Assembly: GCF_019857185.1 (NCBI RefSeq)
Contig: NZ_JAHWXP010000001.1
Coordinates: forward strand, 372,001 to 436,000
Direction of reading: 5' to 3'
From: Alteriqipengyuania abyssalis
GTDB taxonomy: Bacteria; Pseudomonadota; Alphaproteobacteria; Sphingomonadales; Sphingomonadaceae
DNA: 64,000 bases
The notes below the pieces were generated by a model, which made no database searches, was not told the DNA's origin, and saw only the letters and a list, made by a program, of their open reading frames with translations. How positions within the stretch are numbered: the first letter of the stretch is position 1; each line of letters starts with the position of its first letter. This document shows positions 25,560 through 34,605 of this stretch, one piece after another. The position numbers and the translations under genes were made by a program.

Positions 25560-26429
25560 ATGGGCCGCTTTTTTCAGATCCTCGCAATTTTCCTGCTGCC
25601 GGTGGTGATCGTCGGCGGGGTGTATGTGCTTGGGCTGACCATTCCGGTGCCGCATCTCGGGCGCGACTACGTGATCAGCTTGGTGCTGCCTGAGGCGGGC
25701 CAGCCGGTCGATCTTCCGACAATCTACGGCCCGCCCGACAATTCGCGCCCGCTGGTGGTGATCGACGCCGGTCACGGCGGAAAGGACCCGGGCACGGTTT
25801 CGGGCGACCGGTACGAGAAGGACGTCGTGCTGGAACTGGCGCTGGCGCTGAAGGATCGCCTGATCGAGGAAGGCGGCATCCGCGTGGCGCTGACGCGCGA
25901 GGACGATACCTTCCTCGTCCTGCAGGAACGGCCCGAGATTGCGCGGCGGCTCAATGCCGACCTGTTCATCTCGCTCCATGCAGACAGCGCGGGTGATTCC
26001 GAAAGTGCGTACGGTGCGAGCGTCTACACCCTGTCGCGCGAAGCATCGAGCGAGGCCGCGGCGCGGTTCGCCAATCGCGAGAACAATGCCGATCTGCTCA
26101 ACGGCGTGGTGGTGAAGAACCAGAGCGATCCGGTGAACGACATCCTGGTCGAACTCTCGCAGCGCCGGGTGCAGGAAACCAGCCGCGAGTTCGGCGAGCT
26201 GATCGAGCGTGAGGGGAAGGGCAAACACCGCTTCCATTCGCAGACCCAGCGTTCCGCCGCACTCGCCGTGCTGCGCGCGCCCGATGTGCCCGCGGTGCTG
26301 TTCGAAGTCGGCTTCCTGACCAATCCGGACGATGCCGCACGGCTTTCGTCGGACGAGGGGCGCGAGGAATTCGCCGGTTTCCTCGCCCGCGCGATCCGCG
26401 TGTTCTTCGCCCGCCAGTCGGTCGGCTGA
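25560..26429 (+). CDS. N-acetylmuramoyl-L-alanine amidase (AmiC-type, Amidase_3)
   Basis: 289 residues. An N-terminal membrane anchor or uncleaved signal (FFQILAIFLLPVVIVGGVYVLGL) exports the enzyme. The zinc ligands of the Amidase_3 domain are H72 (IDAGHGGKDPG), E92 (VLELAL) and H140 (SLHADS), with the catalytic E249 in VLFEVGFLTNP. It cleaves the lactyl-amide bond between MurNAc and the peptide, typically during daughter-cell separation. ATG 25560 has AGGGACAGGG just upstream. It is 73 bp before the PBP1A gene, a common and functionally sensible pairing of peptidoglycan cleavage and synthesis. An AMIN targeting domain is absent, so septal recruitment must differ from E. coli AmiC. Confidence 0.93.
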   Translation: MGRFFQILAIFLLPVVIVGGVYVLGLTIPVPHLGRDYVISLVLPEAGQPVDLPTIYGPPDNSRPLVVIDAGHGGKDPGTVSGDRYEKDVVLELALALKDRLIEEGGIRVALTREDDTFLVLQERPEIARRLNADLFISLHADSAGDSESAYGASVYTLSREASSEAAARFANRENNADLLNGVVVKNQSDPVNDILVELSQRRVQETSREFGELIEREGKGKHRFHSQTQRSAALAVLRAPDVPAVLFEVGFLTNPDDAARLSSDEGREEFAGFLARAIRVFFARQSVG

Positions 26430-26502
26430 ACGACCCCGTGCGAATGTTCACCATTGGTTATGGCGGTCTGCGCGAGGAGCGTGCTAAGGGCGCTGCCGCA
26501 TC

Positions 26503-28995
26503 ATGACCGAGCTATCAGTCGAACATATCCGTTACCGGATCCAGCGTGGATCGCAGGACGCCTTCGCCGAGTTCAAGCAGACCTGGCGGGATAACTGGGC
26601 GGTCCGCTGGATCGTCTATGGCACGATCGCCTTTCTGGCGCTGGTCGGCATTGCCTGGTTCCTGATCGGGCGCGACCTGCCCGATGCAAGCGCGCTGCAG
26701 GATTACGAGACGCCGCTACCCACCGTGGTGCGCGGTGCCGATGGCGAGATCGTGGGCAGCTATGCACGCGACCGGCGGGTGCAGCTCGATTACGTCGATT
26801 TCCCGCGTCCGCTGGTCAACGCGTTCCTCGCCGCCGAGGACGAGACCTTCTGGCGGCACAACGGGGTCGACATCACCGGCACGCTCAACGCGGTGCTCGA
26901 CTATGCGCGCAAGGCCGGGACGGACGAGCGCGCGGTCGGCGGGTCGACCATCACCCAGCAGGTCGCCAAGAACGTGCTGCTGAGCGATGAGTATTCGATC
27001 ACCCGCAAGCTGAAGGAGATGCTGGTCGCGCGGCGGATCGAACAGACGCTGACCAAGCAGGAAATCATCACCCTCTATCTCAACGAGATTCCGCTCGGCC
27101 GGCGCAGCTTCGGCGTGCAGGCGGCGGCGCGCGCCTATTTCGACAAGGATGTCGGCGATCTCGACCTGCACGAGATGGCGTTTCTCTCGATCCTGCCAAA
27201 AGCGCCCGAACGTTACGGTCGCTCGAAGTACGAAGAGCTTGCGATCACGCGCCGCAACTACGTGCTCGACAAGATGGCGGAGAACGGCTGGGCGAGCGAG
27301 GCCGATGTCGCCGCCGCCAAGGCCAAGCCGCTTGGGCTGACCTCCGGCGCGGCCTCGATCCGCAATGCCGATGCGGGCTATTTCATCGAAGAGGTCCGCC
27401 GCCAGCTGCTCGACCGGTTCGGCGAAACCGCGGATGATGGGCCCAACAGCGTTTACGCAGGCGGGCTGTGGGTGCGCACCTCGCTCGACATGGAATACCA
27501 GAAGGCCGCGCGCGACGCGCTGCGCAAGGGCATGCTGCGCTATCACGGCGGGCGCGGATGGAGCGGCCCGGTCGCCACGCTCGACCCCAGCAAGGGCGAT
27601 CTGGGCAGCCAGCTCGCAAGCGCGAATATCGGGATCAATTACAAGGACTGGCGGGTCGCGGCCTTCACCGGATCTGGCCAGATCGTCTTCTCCAACGGCG
27701 AAACCGCCACGCTGGGCGGTGCGCCAGGCTCGCTCAAGGAAGGGGACGTGCTCGCGGTGCGCCCCTCGGGCAATGGCTGGCGGGTGGCGGTCATTCCCGA
27801 TGCGTCGGGCGGAATCGTGGTCGAAGACCCGCAGACCGGCCGGATCATGGCGATGCAGGGCGGGTGGGACAGCCGCCTGGAAAGCTTCAACCGGGCAACC
27901 CAGGCCAATCGCCAGCCTGGCTCCACGGTCAAACCCTTCGTCTATGCCACCGGGCTGGACCACGGGATGACCCCGGCAACGCAGGTCGATAACAGCAGCT
28001 TCTGCGCCTACCAGGGTGCACAGCTTGGCCAGAAATGCGTTCGGGGCGGGCGCGCGGGGACCTATACCCTGCGCTACGGCCTCGAACAGTCGCAGAACGT
28101 GATGACCGCCAATATCGCCAACGAGGCGGGCATGCCCAATGTCATCAAAACCTACGAGCGGGTCGGCATCGGGTCTTACAAGCCCTACATCGCCTTCGCG
28201 CTGGGCGCGGGCGAGACGACGGTCGAGAAGATGACCAATGCCTTCTCCACGCTCGCCAACCACGGTCGCCTCAACGATCCGACCGTGATCGATTACGTGC
28301 AGGATCGCCGCGGCAAGGTGATCTGGCGCGCCGACAAGCGCGAGTGCGAAGGCTGCAACATGCCCGAATGGGATGGCTCGGCCATGCCCCGGCCCGGCCC
28401 GATGGGGCGGCAGGCGATGGATGCGCGCACCGCGTTCCAGATCACCCACATCCTCGAAGGGGTGATTACCCGCGGCACCGCCAAGGTGCTGCGCGGCACC
28501 GGCCTGCCGCTGTTCGGCAAGACCGGGACGACCACCGGCCCCAAGGACGTGTGGTTCATCGGCGGTACGCAGCAGCTGATGGTCGGCACCTATCTTGGCT
28601 TCGACCGGCCGCGCAACATGGGCGGTTATGCACAAGGCGGCACCATCGCCGCGCCGATCGTCAAGGATTTCATCGAGGAAACGCGCGAGCGGTGGAGCGC
28701 CAATCCGCCGGTTGCGCCTGCAGGCGTGCGGATGGTCCGGGTCGACCGGCGCACCGGCGGCCGGGTGTTCGATGCGCCCGCCAGCACCGAAGACAACGCT
28801 GCGGTGATCTGGGAGGCGTTCAAGCCCGATACCGAACCGCCGCGCTCGACCCGCGCGTCCGAAATCGCGGCCCAGCGGCAGGAGTTTCTCGATCTGATCC
28901 GCCGTGCCCGCCGGGCGAAGAACGAAGCCGCACTGGCGGCCGAGCGGGAGGAGCCGCCCGAAAGCTTCGTCGAGGAACAGGGCGGGATATACTAA
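26503..28995 (+). CDS. mrcA: Penicillin-binding protein 1A (bifunctional peptidoglycan synthase)
   Basis: 830-residue class A PBP. A transmembrane anchor lies at about residues 37-58. The GT51 glycosyltransferase domain contains AEDETFWRHNGVD (catalytic Glu) and GGSTITQQVAKN. The transpeptidase domain has SxxK in PGSTVKPFVY, SQN in LEQSQNVMT and KTGTT in LFGKTGTT. A short OB-like linker (Gly-rich, about residues 345-440) separates the two, as in PBP1A. It polymerises and cross-links peptidoglycan in the periplasm. Sequence length and domain order are normal. Confidence 0.95.
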   Translation: MTELSVEHIRYRIQRGSQDAFAEFKQTWRDNWAVRWIVYGTIAFLALVGIAWFLIGRDLPDASALQDYETPLPTVVRGADGEIVGSYARDRRVQLDYVDFPRPLVNAFLAAEDETFWRHNGVDITGTLNAVLDYARKAGTDERAVGGSTITQQVAKNVLLSDEYSITRKLKEMLVARRIEQTLTKQEIITLYLNEIPLGRRSFGVQAAARAYFDKDVGDLDLHEMAFLSILPKAPERYGRSKYEELAITRRNYVLDKMAENGWASEADVAAAKAKPLGLTSGAASIRNADAGYFIEEVRRQLLDRFGETADDGPNSVYAGGLWVRTSLDMEYQKAARDALRKGMLRYHGGRGWSGPVATLDPSKGDLGSQLASANIGINYKDWRVAAFTGSGQIVFSNGETATLGGAPGSLKEGDVLAVRPSGNGWRVAVIPDASGGIVVEDPQTGRIMAMQGGWDSRLESFNRATQANRQPGSTVKPFVYATGLDHGMTPATQVDNSSFCAYQGAQLGQKCVRGGRAGTYTLRYGLEQSQNVMTANIANEAGMPNVIKTYERVGIGSYKPYIAFALGAGETTVEKMTNAFSTLANHGRLNDPTVIDYVQDRRGKVIWRADKRECEGCNMPEWDGSAMPRPGPMGRQAMDARTAFQITHILEGVITRGTAKVLRGTGLPLFGKTGTTTGPKDVWFIGGTQQLMVGTYLGFDRPRNMGGYAQGGTIAAPIVKDFIEETRERWSANPPVAPAGVRMVRVDRRTGGRVFDAPASTEDNAAVIWEAFKPDTEPPRSTRASEIAAQRQEFLDLIRRARRAKNEAALAAEREEPPESFVEEQGGIY

Positions 28996-29062
28996 TCCCG
29001 CGCCTTGCCATGGGTGCGGCGCGTCCCTAGCGCTGCCTGCCCGTTTCTGTGGAGAAAATGCA

Positions 29063-30190
29063 ATGCGTGCCGAAGGGCAGGCCCATATCGACCGGATCGA
29101 AGCTGCGCTGGCGCTGGTGCGTCAGTCGCTCGACTGGGAACGCGCGCTTCGCCGGCTCGACGAGCTGAACGCGCGCGTGCAGGACCCGAACCTGTGGAAC
29201 GACCCGAAGGAAGCGCAGGCGATCAGCCGCGAGCAGAAGCTGCTCGAAAACGCGGTCAACACGGTGCGCGAAATCTCGCAGGAAATGTCCGACGCGATCG
29301 AATTCGTCGAGATGGGCGAGGCCGAGGGTGACGACGATGTCGTGACCGAAGGGCTCACCAGCCTCGAAAAGCTCGCTGCCCGTGCCGATGCCGACAAGGT
29401 CCAGGCACTGCTCTCGGGCGAGGCGGATGCGAACGACGCCTATCTCGAAGTGCACGCCGGGGCCGGCGGGACGGAGAGCCAGGACTGGGCCGAAATGCTG
29501 ATGCGGATGTATGTCCGCTGGGCGGAAAAGCGCGGCTTCAAGGTCGAGACGGTCGAATATCAGTCGGGCGAGCAGGCCGGGATCAAGTCGGTCACGCTGC
29601 ATATCAAGGGCGAGAACGCCTACGGCTACGCCAAGACAGAGAGCGGCGTGCACCGCCTCGTGCGGATCAGCCCTTACGATTCGAGCGCACGGCGGCACAC
29701 CTCGTTCAGCTCGGTCTGGGTCTATCCGGTGATCGACGACGATATCGAGATCGAGATCAACGAGAGCGACCTCAAGATCGATACCTACCGCGCCTCGGGC
29801 GCGGGCGGGCAGCACGTCAACACGACCGACTCCGCCGTCCGCATCACCCACCAGCCGACTGGAATCGTCGTCGCCAGCCAGAACGACCGCAGCCAGCACA
29901 AGAACCGCGCAACCGCGATGAACATGCTCAAAGCGCGCCTGTTCGAACGCGAGATGGCGGAGCGTGAGGCAGCGGCATCGGGCGAATATGCCGAGAAGAC
30001 CGAGATCGGCTGGGGCCACCAGATCCGCTCATACGTCCTCCAGCCGTACCAGCTGGTGAAGGACCTGCGCACGGGCGAAACCTCCACCGCGCCGGGCGAC
30101 GTGCTCGACGGGGCGATCGACCCGTTCATCTCCGCCGCGCTGGCGCAGCGGGTGACGGGCGAAGCGGTCGATGTGGAAGACGTCGAATAG
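29063..30190 (+). CDS. prfB: Peptide chain release factor 2
   Basis: 375 residues starting MRAEGQAHIDRIEAAL. The GGQ motif that triggers peptidyl-tRNA hydrolysis is at residues 248-250 (GAGGQHVNTTDSAV). The stop-codon recognition motif is SPY (203-205, RISPYDSSARRHTSF) instead of the enterobacterial SPF. The reading frame is continuous at the usual programmed frameshift region (ALVRQSLDWERALRRLDELN), so the UGA-dependent autoregulation known from E. coli prfB is absent. It terminates at UGA and UAA. It lies downstream of PBP1A with a 67-bp spacer. Confidence 0.95.
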   Translation: MRAEGQAHIDRIEAALALVRQSLDWERALRRLDELNARVQDPNLWNDPKEAQAISREQKLLENAVNTVREISQEMSDAIEFVEMGEAEGDDDVVTEGLTSLEKLAARADADKVQALLSGEADANDAYLEVHAGAGGTESQDWAEMLMRMYVRWAEKRGFKVETVEYQSGEQAGIKSVTLHIKGENAYGYAKTESGVHRLVRISPYDSSARRHTSFSSVWVYPVIDDDIEIEINESDLKIDTYRASGAGGQHVNTTDSAVRITHQPTGIVVASQNDRSQHKNRATAMNMLKARLFEREMAEREAAASGEYAEKTEIGWGHQIRSYVLQPYQLVKDLRTGETSTAPGDVLDGAIDPFISAALAQRVTGEAVDVEDVE

Positions 30191-30239
30191 GGCAAAAGCC
30201 GCTTTGCCAAGCCCGGCATGCGCGGTTAAGTGCGGCCCG

Positions 30240-31001
30240 ATGATGGCACGCACGGCATTTTCCCTGTTGGCTTGCACCGCGCTGGCGCTTGGCGCCTGCG
30301 GCTCTTCTACGGAAGATACGCAGCGGCCCGAGACCGCGCGCGCCTTCCCGCTGCCCGATCGCCCGGTTTCCAATCTGGGCGCGAATGCCTTTTCCGACGA
30401 GCAGACCCGCGACAGCCAGGGCGAGGCGCGCAAGGTCATGGACATGGCCTCGATCGAGCCAGGCATGACGGTGGCCGATATCGGCGCGGGCGAGGGCTAT
30501 TACACGGTCCGCCTGGCAGAGCGCGTGGGCGAGCATGGCCGCGTGCTGGCGCAGGATATCGATCGCGGCGCGCTGGAGCGGCTGGGCCGCCGGGTCGAGC
30601 GCGAACGGCTCGACAATGTCTCGATCAAGGCCGGTGCACAGGACGACCCGCGCCTGCCCGAAGATAGCTTCAACCGCGTCTTCATGGTCCACATGTATCA
30701 CGAGGTGGCAGAGCCCTACGCCTTCCTGTGGCGGCTGTGGCCCTCGCTGGAAGACGGCGGCAAGGTGATCGTGGTCGATATCGACCGCCCGACCGACCGC
30801 CACGGCATCCCTCCCGCCTTGCTCGCCTGCGAATTCGAACGGGTCGGCTACCGGCTCGACCGGATCGAGCAGGCACCCGAGCTTGCGGGATACTTTGCAC
30901 AATTCTCCCGCGGCGCTACAAGGCCCGACCCAGACGAGATCGTGCCCTGTACCGGGCAGAAAAGCGCGTCCGATGCCGATAATGGCCAAGCCAACGGGTA
31001 A
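30240..31001 (+). CDS. Putative exported lipoprotein with class I methyltransferase fold
   Basis: 253 residues (start ATG 30240, or 30243). The N-terminus is a lipoprotein signal (FSLLACTALALGAC, lipobox LGAC, lipidated C20), followed by a Ser/Thr-rich linker. The rest has a Rossmann methyltransferase pattern: motif I VADIGAGEGYYTVRLAE (about 78-94), an acidic residue after the second strand (VLAQDIDRGAL) and post-motif strands such as GGKVIVVDIDRPTDRHG. Lipid-anchored methyltransferase folds with signal peptides are known as a group of predicted enzymes, but no periplasmic SAM supply is established, so the fold may bind another ligand. It lies 50 bp after prfB and 31 bp before a flavoprotein gene. 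Confidence 0.78.
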   Translation: MMARTAFSLLACTALALGACGSSTEDTQRPETARAFPLPDRPVSNLGANAFSDEQTRDSQGEARKVMDMASIEPGMTVADIGAGEGYYTVRLAERVGEHGRVLAQDIDRGALERLGRRVERERLDNVSIKAGAQDDPRLPEDSFNRVFMVHMYHEVAEPYAFLWRLWPSLEDGGKVIVVDIDRPTDRHGIPPALLACEFERVGYRLDRIEQAPELAGYFAQFSRGATRPDPDEIVPCTGQKSASDADNGQANG

Positions 31002-31032
31002 GGGCGCGCCCAGCTGATTAATTGGAAGTTTG

Positions 31033-32439
31033 ATGGCATTTAAAGGACTGCGACCCATCCAGTACGGCGGTCGCGAGGTGTGGCCGCTGATCGAAGGCGG
31101 GAAGGGCGTTTCGGCGACCAATCACGCAAGCTCGGGCGCATGGGCGGCTGCGGGCGGCATCGGCACCGTGTCGGCTGTCAACGCGGATACCTATGACGAG
31201 GACGGCAACCCGATCCCGCAGGTCTACCCGCAGGCGACCCGCAAGGAACGGTTCGAACAGCTGGTCCGCTATGCCATCGATGGAGCGACCGAGCAGGTTA
31301 ATCGTGCTTACGAGATCGCCGACGGCAAGGGTGCGATCAACATCAACGTGCTGTGGGAGCAGGGCGGCGCACAGCAGGTCTTGGAAGGCGTGCTGGACAA
31401 TTGCGCCGACAAGATCACCGGCGTCACCTGCGGCGCAGGCATGCCCTACAAGCTGGCCGAGATCGCCGCGCGCTACAACGTGCACTACCTGCCGATCGTC
31501 AGCTCCGCACGCGCCTTCCGCGCGCTGTGGAAGCGCAGCTATTCCAAGGTGCCGGACCTGCTGGCGGCGGTGGTCTACGAAGACCCGTGGCTGGCGGGTG
31601 GGCACAACGGCCTGTCCAACGCCGAAGACCCGACCAAGCCGGAAGATCCCTATCCGCGCGTGAAGGCGCTGCGCGAGACGATGCGCAAAGAAGGCGTGTC
31701 GGAAGACACGGCCATCGTCATGGCGGGCGGCGTGTGGTTCCTGCGCGAGTGGGAAGAGTGGATCGACAACCCCGAGCTGGGCAAGATCGCCTTCCAGTTC
31801 GGCACGCGCCCGCTGCTGACCGAGGAAAGCCCGATCCCGCAGGTGTGGAAAGACATGCTGCGCACGATCGAGCCGGGCGATGTGCTGCTGCACAAGTTCA
31901 GCCCAACCGGCTTCTATTCCAGCGCGGTCAAGACGCCGTTCCTCTATGACCTCATGCACCGCTCCGAGCGGCAGATCCCGATCTTCAAGCGGGACGAGGA
32001 AGAGGGGACGATTCCGCTCTCCGATCACGGCAAGGCCAAGTATTTCTTCGTCCACCCCGGCGACCAGCGCAAGGCGCAGGCGTGGATGCACGAAGGCTTT
32101 ACCGAGGCGTTGAAGACGCCGGACAACACGGTCGTGTTCGTGACCCCGCAAAGCGCCGAGCAGATCCGGGCCGACCAGCAGGGCTGCATGGGCTGCCTGT
32201 CGCACTGCCAGTTTTCGAGCTGGAAGGATCACGACGATCACACCACCGGCCGCCTCGCCGATCCGCGCAGCTTCTGCATCCAGAAGACGCTGCAGGATAT
32301 CGCGCATGGCGGCGATCCGGACGAGAACCTCGCCTTCGCCGGCCACGCAGCGTACCGCTTCAAGCAGGACCCGTTCTATTCCAACAACTTCACCCCGACG
32401 GTGAAGCAGTTGGTGGAGCGTATTCTGACCGGAGACTGA
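31033..32439 (+). CDS. Nitronate monooxygenase-like flavin oxidoreductase with a Cys motif
   Basis: 468 residues in the 2-nitropropane dioxygenase/nitronate monooxygenase family (FMN TIM barrel). Glycine-rich flavin segments are AAAGGIGTVSA (near the N-terminus), GVTCGAGMPYKLAEIA and IVMAGGVWFLREW. Unusual is a C-terminal motif C385-x2-C388-x3-C392-x22-C415 (CMGCLSHC). The CxxCxxxC part is shaped like the [4Fe-4S] site of enoate reductases. It is longer than typical nitronate monooxygenases (about 320-370 residues). ATG 31033 is preferred over TTG 31030. The next gene, an alpha/beta hydrolase, starts 4 nt after its stop. The substrate is unknown. Confidence 0.83.
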   Translation: MAFKGLRPIQYGGREVWPLIEGGKGVSATNHASSGAWAAAGGIGTVSAVNADTYDEDGNPIPQVYPQATRKERFEQLVRYAIDGATEQVNRAYEIADGKGAININVLWEQGGAQQVLEGVLDNCADKITGVTCGAGMPYKLAEIAARYNVHYLPIVSSARAFRALWKRSYSKVPDLLAAVVYEDPWLAGGHNGLSNAEDPTKPEDPYPRVKALRETMRKEGVSEDTAIVMAGGVWFLREWEEWIDNPELGKIAFQFGTRPLLTEESPIPQVWKDMLRTIEPGDVLLHKFSPTGFYSSAVKTPFLYDLMHRSERQIPIFKRDEEEGTIPLSDHGKAKYFFVHPGDQRKAQAWMHEGFTEALKTPDNTVVFVTPQSAEQIRADQQGCMGCLSHCQFSSWKDHDDHTTGRLADPRSFCIQKTLQDIAHGGDPDENLAFAGHAAYRFKQDPFYSNNFTPTVKQLVERILTGD

Positions 32440-32443
32440 CGCC

Positions 32444-33187
32444 ATGCCCCAGCCGAAAGATGCGATGCGAGAGGACCATCTGGCACCGCCTTTCGGCTAT
32501 TGGCTGCGCGAACTGCCGAACCTGCCGAAAATCTGGTCGAGCCCGGTGCGCCGGGTGCGCCTGCCGGAGCATGTCCGGGCAGCGCCGCCTGAGGGTACGC
32601 GCCCTCCGGTCCTGGTCATCCCCGGGATCATGTCGAACGACGGCGCGACCTCGCTGATGCGGCGCACGCTCGATGCGGCGGGGTATGATGCCTATCCTGC
32701 GCGGATCAGCGCGATGATGACCGGTATCACCCAGGCCTTCTTCGACCGGGCCGAGGCGCGGCTTGACCAGATCTGGCGAGAGACCGGACAGAAGGTGGCG
32801 CTGATCGGTATCAGTCTGGGCGGCCTCTATGCCCGCGTGCTGGCGCAGCGCCATCCGCACAAGGTCGCGCTGGTGATGACGCTGGGCACGCCCTTCTCGG
32901 GCGACCGGCGGGCCAACAACGCGTGGCGGCTGTACGAGGCGCTCAACGACCACAAGGTCGACAATCCGCCGATTTCCGATGACCCCCGGCAGAAGCCGCC
33001 GGTGCGCACGATCGCAATCTGGTCGCCCCGCGACGGGATCATCGCGCCCGCCTGCTCGCGCGGGGCAGAGGGCGAGTGCGACCGCGCGATCGAAGTGCCC
33101 GAGCGGCATTTCGAGTTTTCCGCCAGCCGCGCCTCGATCGAACGCATTCTGGATGTGCTTGCCGAGGAAATGCCGGTGGGCGGCTAG
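32444..33187 (+). CDS. Alpha/beta hydrolase (lipase/esterase-like)
   Basis: 247 residues. The nucleophile elbow is GISLGG with S124. A preceding VLVIPGIMSNDGATSLMRR segment supplies the oxyanion hole, and the final histidine is probably H236 (VPERHFEF). The RTLDAAGYDAYPARI and LVMTLGTPFSGDRRANN blocks resemble small cytoplasmic triacylglycerol-lipase/PGAP1-like hydrolases. No signal peptide is visible. It is probably co-transcribed with the flavoprotein 4 nt upstream and ends by overlapping the convergent amt gene by 4 nt. The substrate is not predictable. Confidence 0.82.
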   Translation: MPQPKDAMREDHLAPPFGYWLRELPNLPKIWSSPVRRVRLPEHVRAAPPEGTRPPVLVIPGIMSNDGATSLMRRTLDAAGYDAYPARISAMMTGITQAFFDRAEARLDQIWRETGQKVALIGISLGGLYARVLAQRHPHKVALVMTLGTPFSGDRRANNAWRLYEALNDHKVDNPPISDDPRQKPPVRTIAIWSPRDGIIAPACSRGAEGECDRAIEVPERHFEFSASRASIERILDVLAEEMPVGG

Positions 33188-34485
33188 TCGGCGAAGTACC
33201 AGCCGCGCTCGCCGTGGCTGGTGATGTCGAGCCCCTCGATCTCGCGCCTGCGCTTGACCCGCATGGGGATGAGGATGCCGATGCCCAGCGCGAGAATGCC
33301 GGTCATCACCGCGCTCCACACCGCGACCGCAGCTACCCCGATCGCCTGCGCGCCGAGCTGCGTGGCCGGGGTCATCCCCGCAGGATAGCCCGTGCCGCCC
33401 AGCGAATAGGAGACGAACAGGCCGAGCAGCAGCGTGCCGAGCATTCCGCCCATGCCGTGGACCGCAAACACGCTCAGCGTATCGTCGATGCCCCACTTTC
33501 GCACCTGCACCAGCGCGCCGTAGCACACGACCGGGGCGAGCGCGCCGAACAGGATCGCCGCGCCCGGTGCGATATAGCCAGCCGCGGGCGTGATCGTGGC
33601 GAGGCCCGCGACCGCGCCGGCCGCCCAGCCAATCGTGGTGCATTTGCCCAGCGCGATCCGCTCGATCAGCAGCCACACCAGCGCCGCGACACAGGCTGCG
33701 AGATGGGTGTTGATGATGGCGCTCGACGCATCGTCGGTCGCCGAGAGGGCGGAGCCGCCGGTGAAGCCGAACCAGCCGACCCACAGCAGGGCGGCACCGA
33801 TCATGGTCAGCACGGGGGCGTGGGGCAGTATGGGCTTGTCCGCAAAACCTTCGCGCGGGCCGATCAGCACCGCCGCGACCAGTGCGGACACCCCCGCCGT
33901 GGTGTGGACCACCAGCCCACCGGCAAAATCCATCGTGCCGAAGGTGCTGGCGAGCCAGCCGCCGCCCCACACCCAGTGCGCGACCGGGGCGTAGACGACC
34001 AGGCTCCACGCGGCGCAGAACAGGACGACCCAGCCAAGGCGTGCACGCTCCGCCCACGCGCCGACCATCAGCGCGGCGGCGAAGACCGCGAACCCCATCT
34101 GGAACAGCACGAAGGCGCTTTCGGGCACGGTGGTGCCGTAGCGCACATTGGTCAGCTCGATCAGCATCCATGCGCGGCCATTGCCGAACCAGCCATTGCC
34201 GATATCGCCGAAGGCCAGCGTGTAGCCGGTGACCACCCACAGGACCGAAATCACCGCCGCGACAGCGCCGCATTGCAGCGCGACCGACAGTACGTTCTTT
34301 GCCCGCACCCGTCCGCCGTAGGACAGCGCGAGGCCGGGCAGCGTCATCAGCAGGACGAGCGCGGAGGAGGTGAGCATCCACGCGGTGTCGCCGGTATCGC
34401 TTTCCACCAGAGTGCCCGCGTCCTGTGCGAAGGCAGGGCTGGCGATCAGCATGGCCAGCAACATGGCGGAAACGAATCTGGTCAT
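33184..34485 (-). CDS. amt: Ammonium transporter (Amt family)
   Basis: 433 residues. A cleavable N-terminal signal (VSAMLLAMLIASPAFAQ) is followed by eleven predicted helices. The conserved pore histidines appear in VVHTTAGVSALV and FAVHGMGGMLGTLLLG, equivalent to the twin-His pair of AmtB, and the C-terminal tail ends with IEGLDITSHGERGW, the cytosolic region that contacts PII proteins in the family. It carries ammonium into the cell. The usual partner glnK/glnB is not adjacent. Convergent overlap of 4 nt with the hydrolase gene. Confidence 0.94.
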   Translation of the reverse strand: MTRFVSAMLLAMLIASPAFAQDAGTLVESDTGDTAWMLTSSALVLLMTLPGLALSYGGRVRAKNVLSVALQCGAVAAVISVLWVVTGYTLAFGDIGNGWFGNGRAWMLIELTNVRYGTTVPESAFVLFQMGFAVFAAALMVGAWAERARLGWVVLFCAAWSLVVYAPVAHWVWGGGWLASTFGTMDFAGGLVVHTTAGVSALVAAVLIGPREGFADKPILPHAPVLTMIGAALLWVGWFGFTGGSALSATDDASSAIINTHLAACVAALVWLLIERIALGKCTTIGWAAGAVAGLATITPAAGYIAPGAAILFGALAPVVCYGALVQVRKWGIDDTLSVFAVHGMGGMLGTLLLGLFVSYSLGGTGYPAGMTPATQLGAQAIGVAAVAVWSAVMTGILALGIGILIPMRVKRRREIEGLDITSHGERGWYFAD

Positions 34486-34605
34486 CGGGGTGGGGCCTCC
34501 AGCAAGTCCGCCCGCAATGCCGGCAAACGGCCACGGGCGCGAAAGCCTATAGCCCCGCTTTTGCGCATAACTGGTAAACCGGGGTTCACCTTATTTAGTG
34601 CGCGA

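Noticed and set aside
22631-25693. A 1020-codon + strand frame antisense to rne
   Set aside because: It is opposite the well-supported RNase E gene, and its composition follows from the third-position bias of rne. No motif or ribosome site supports it.
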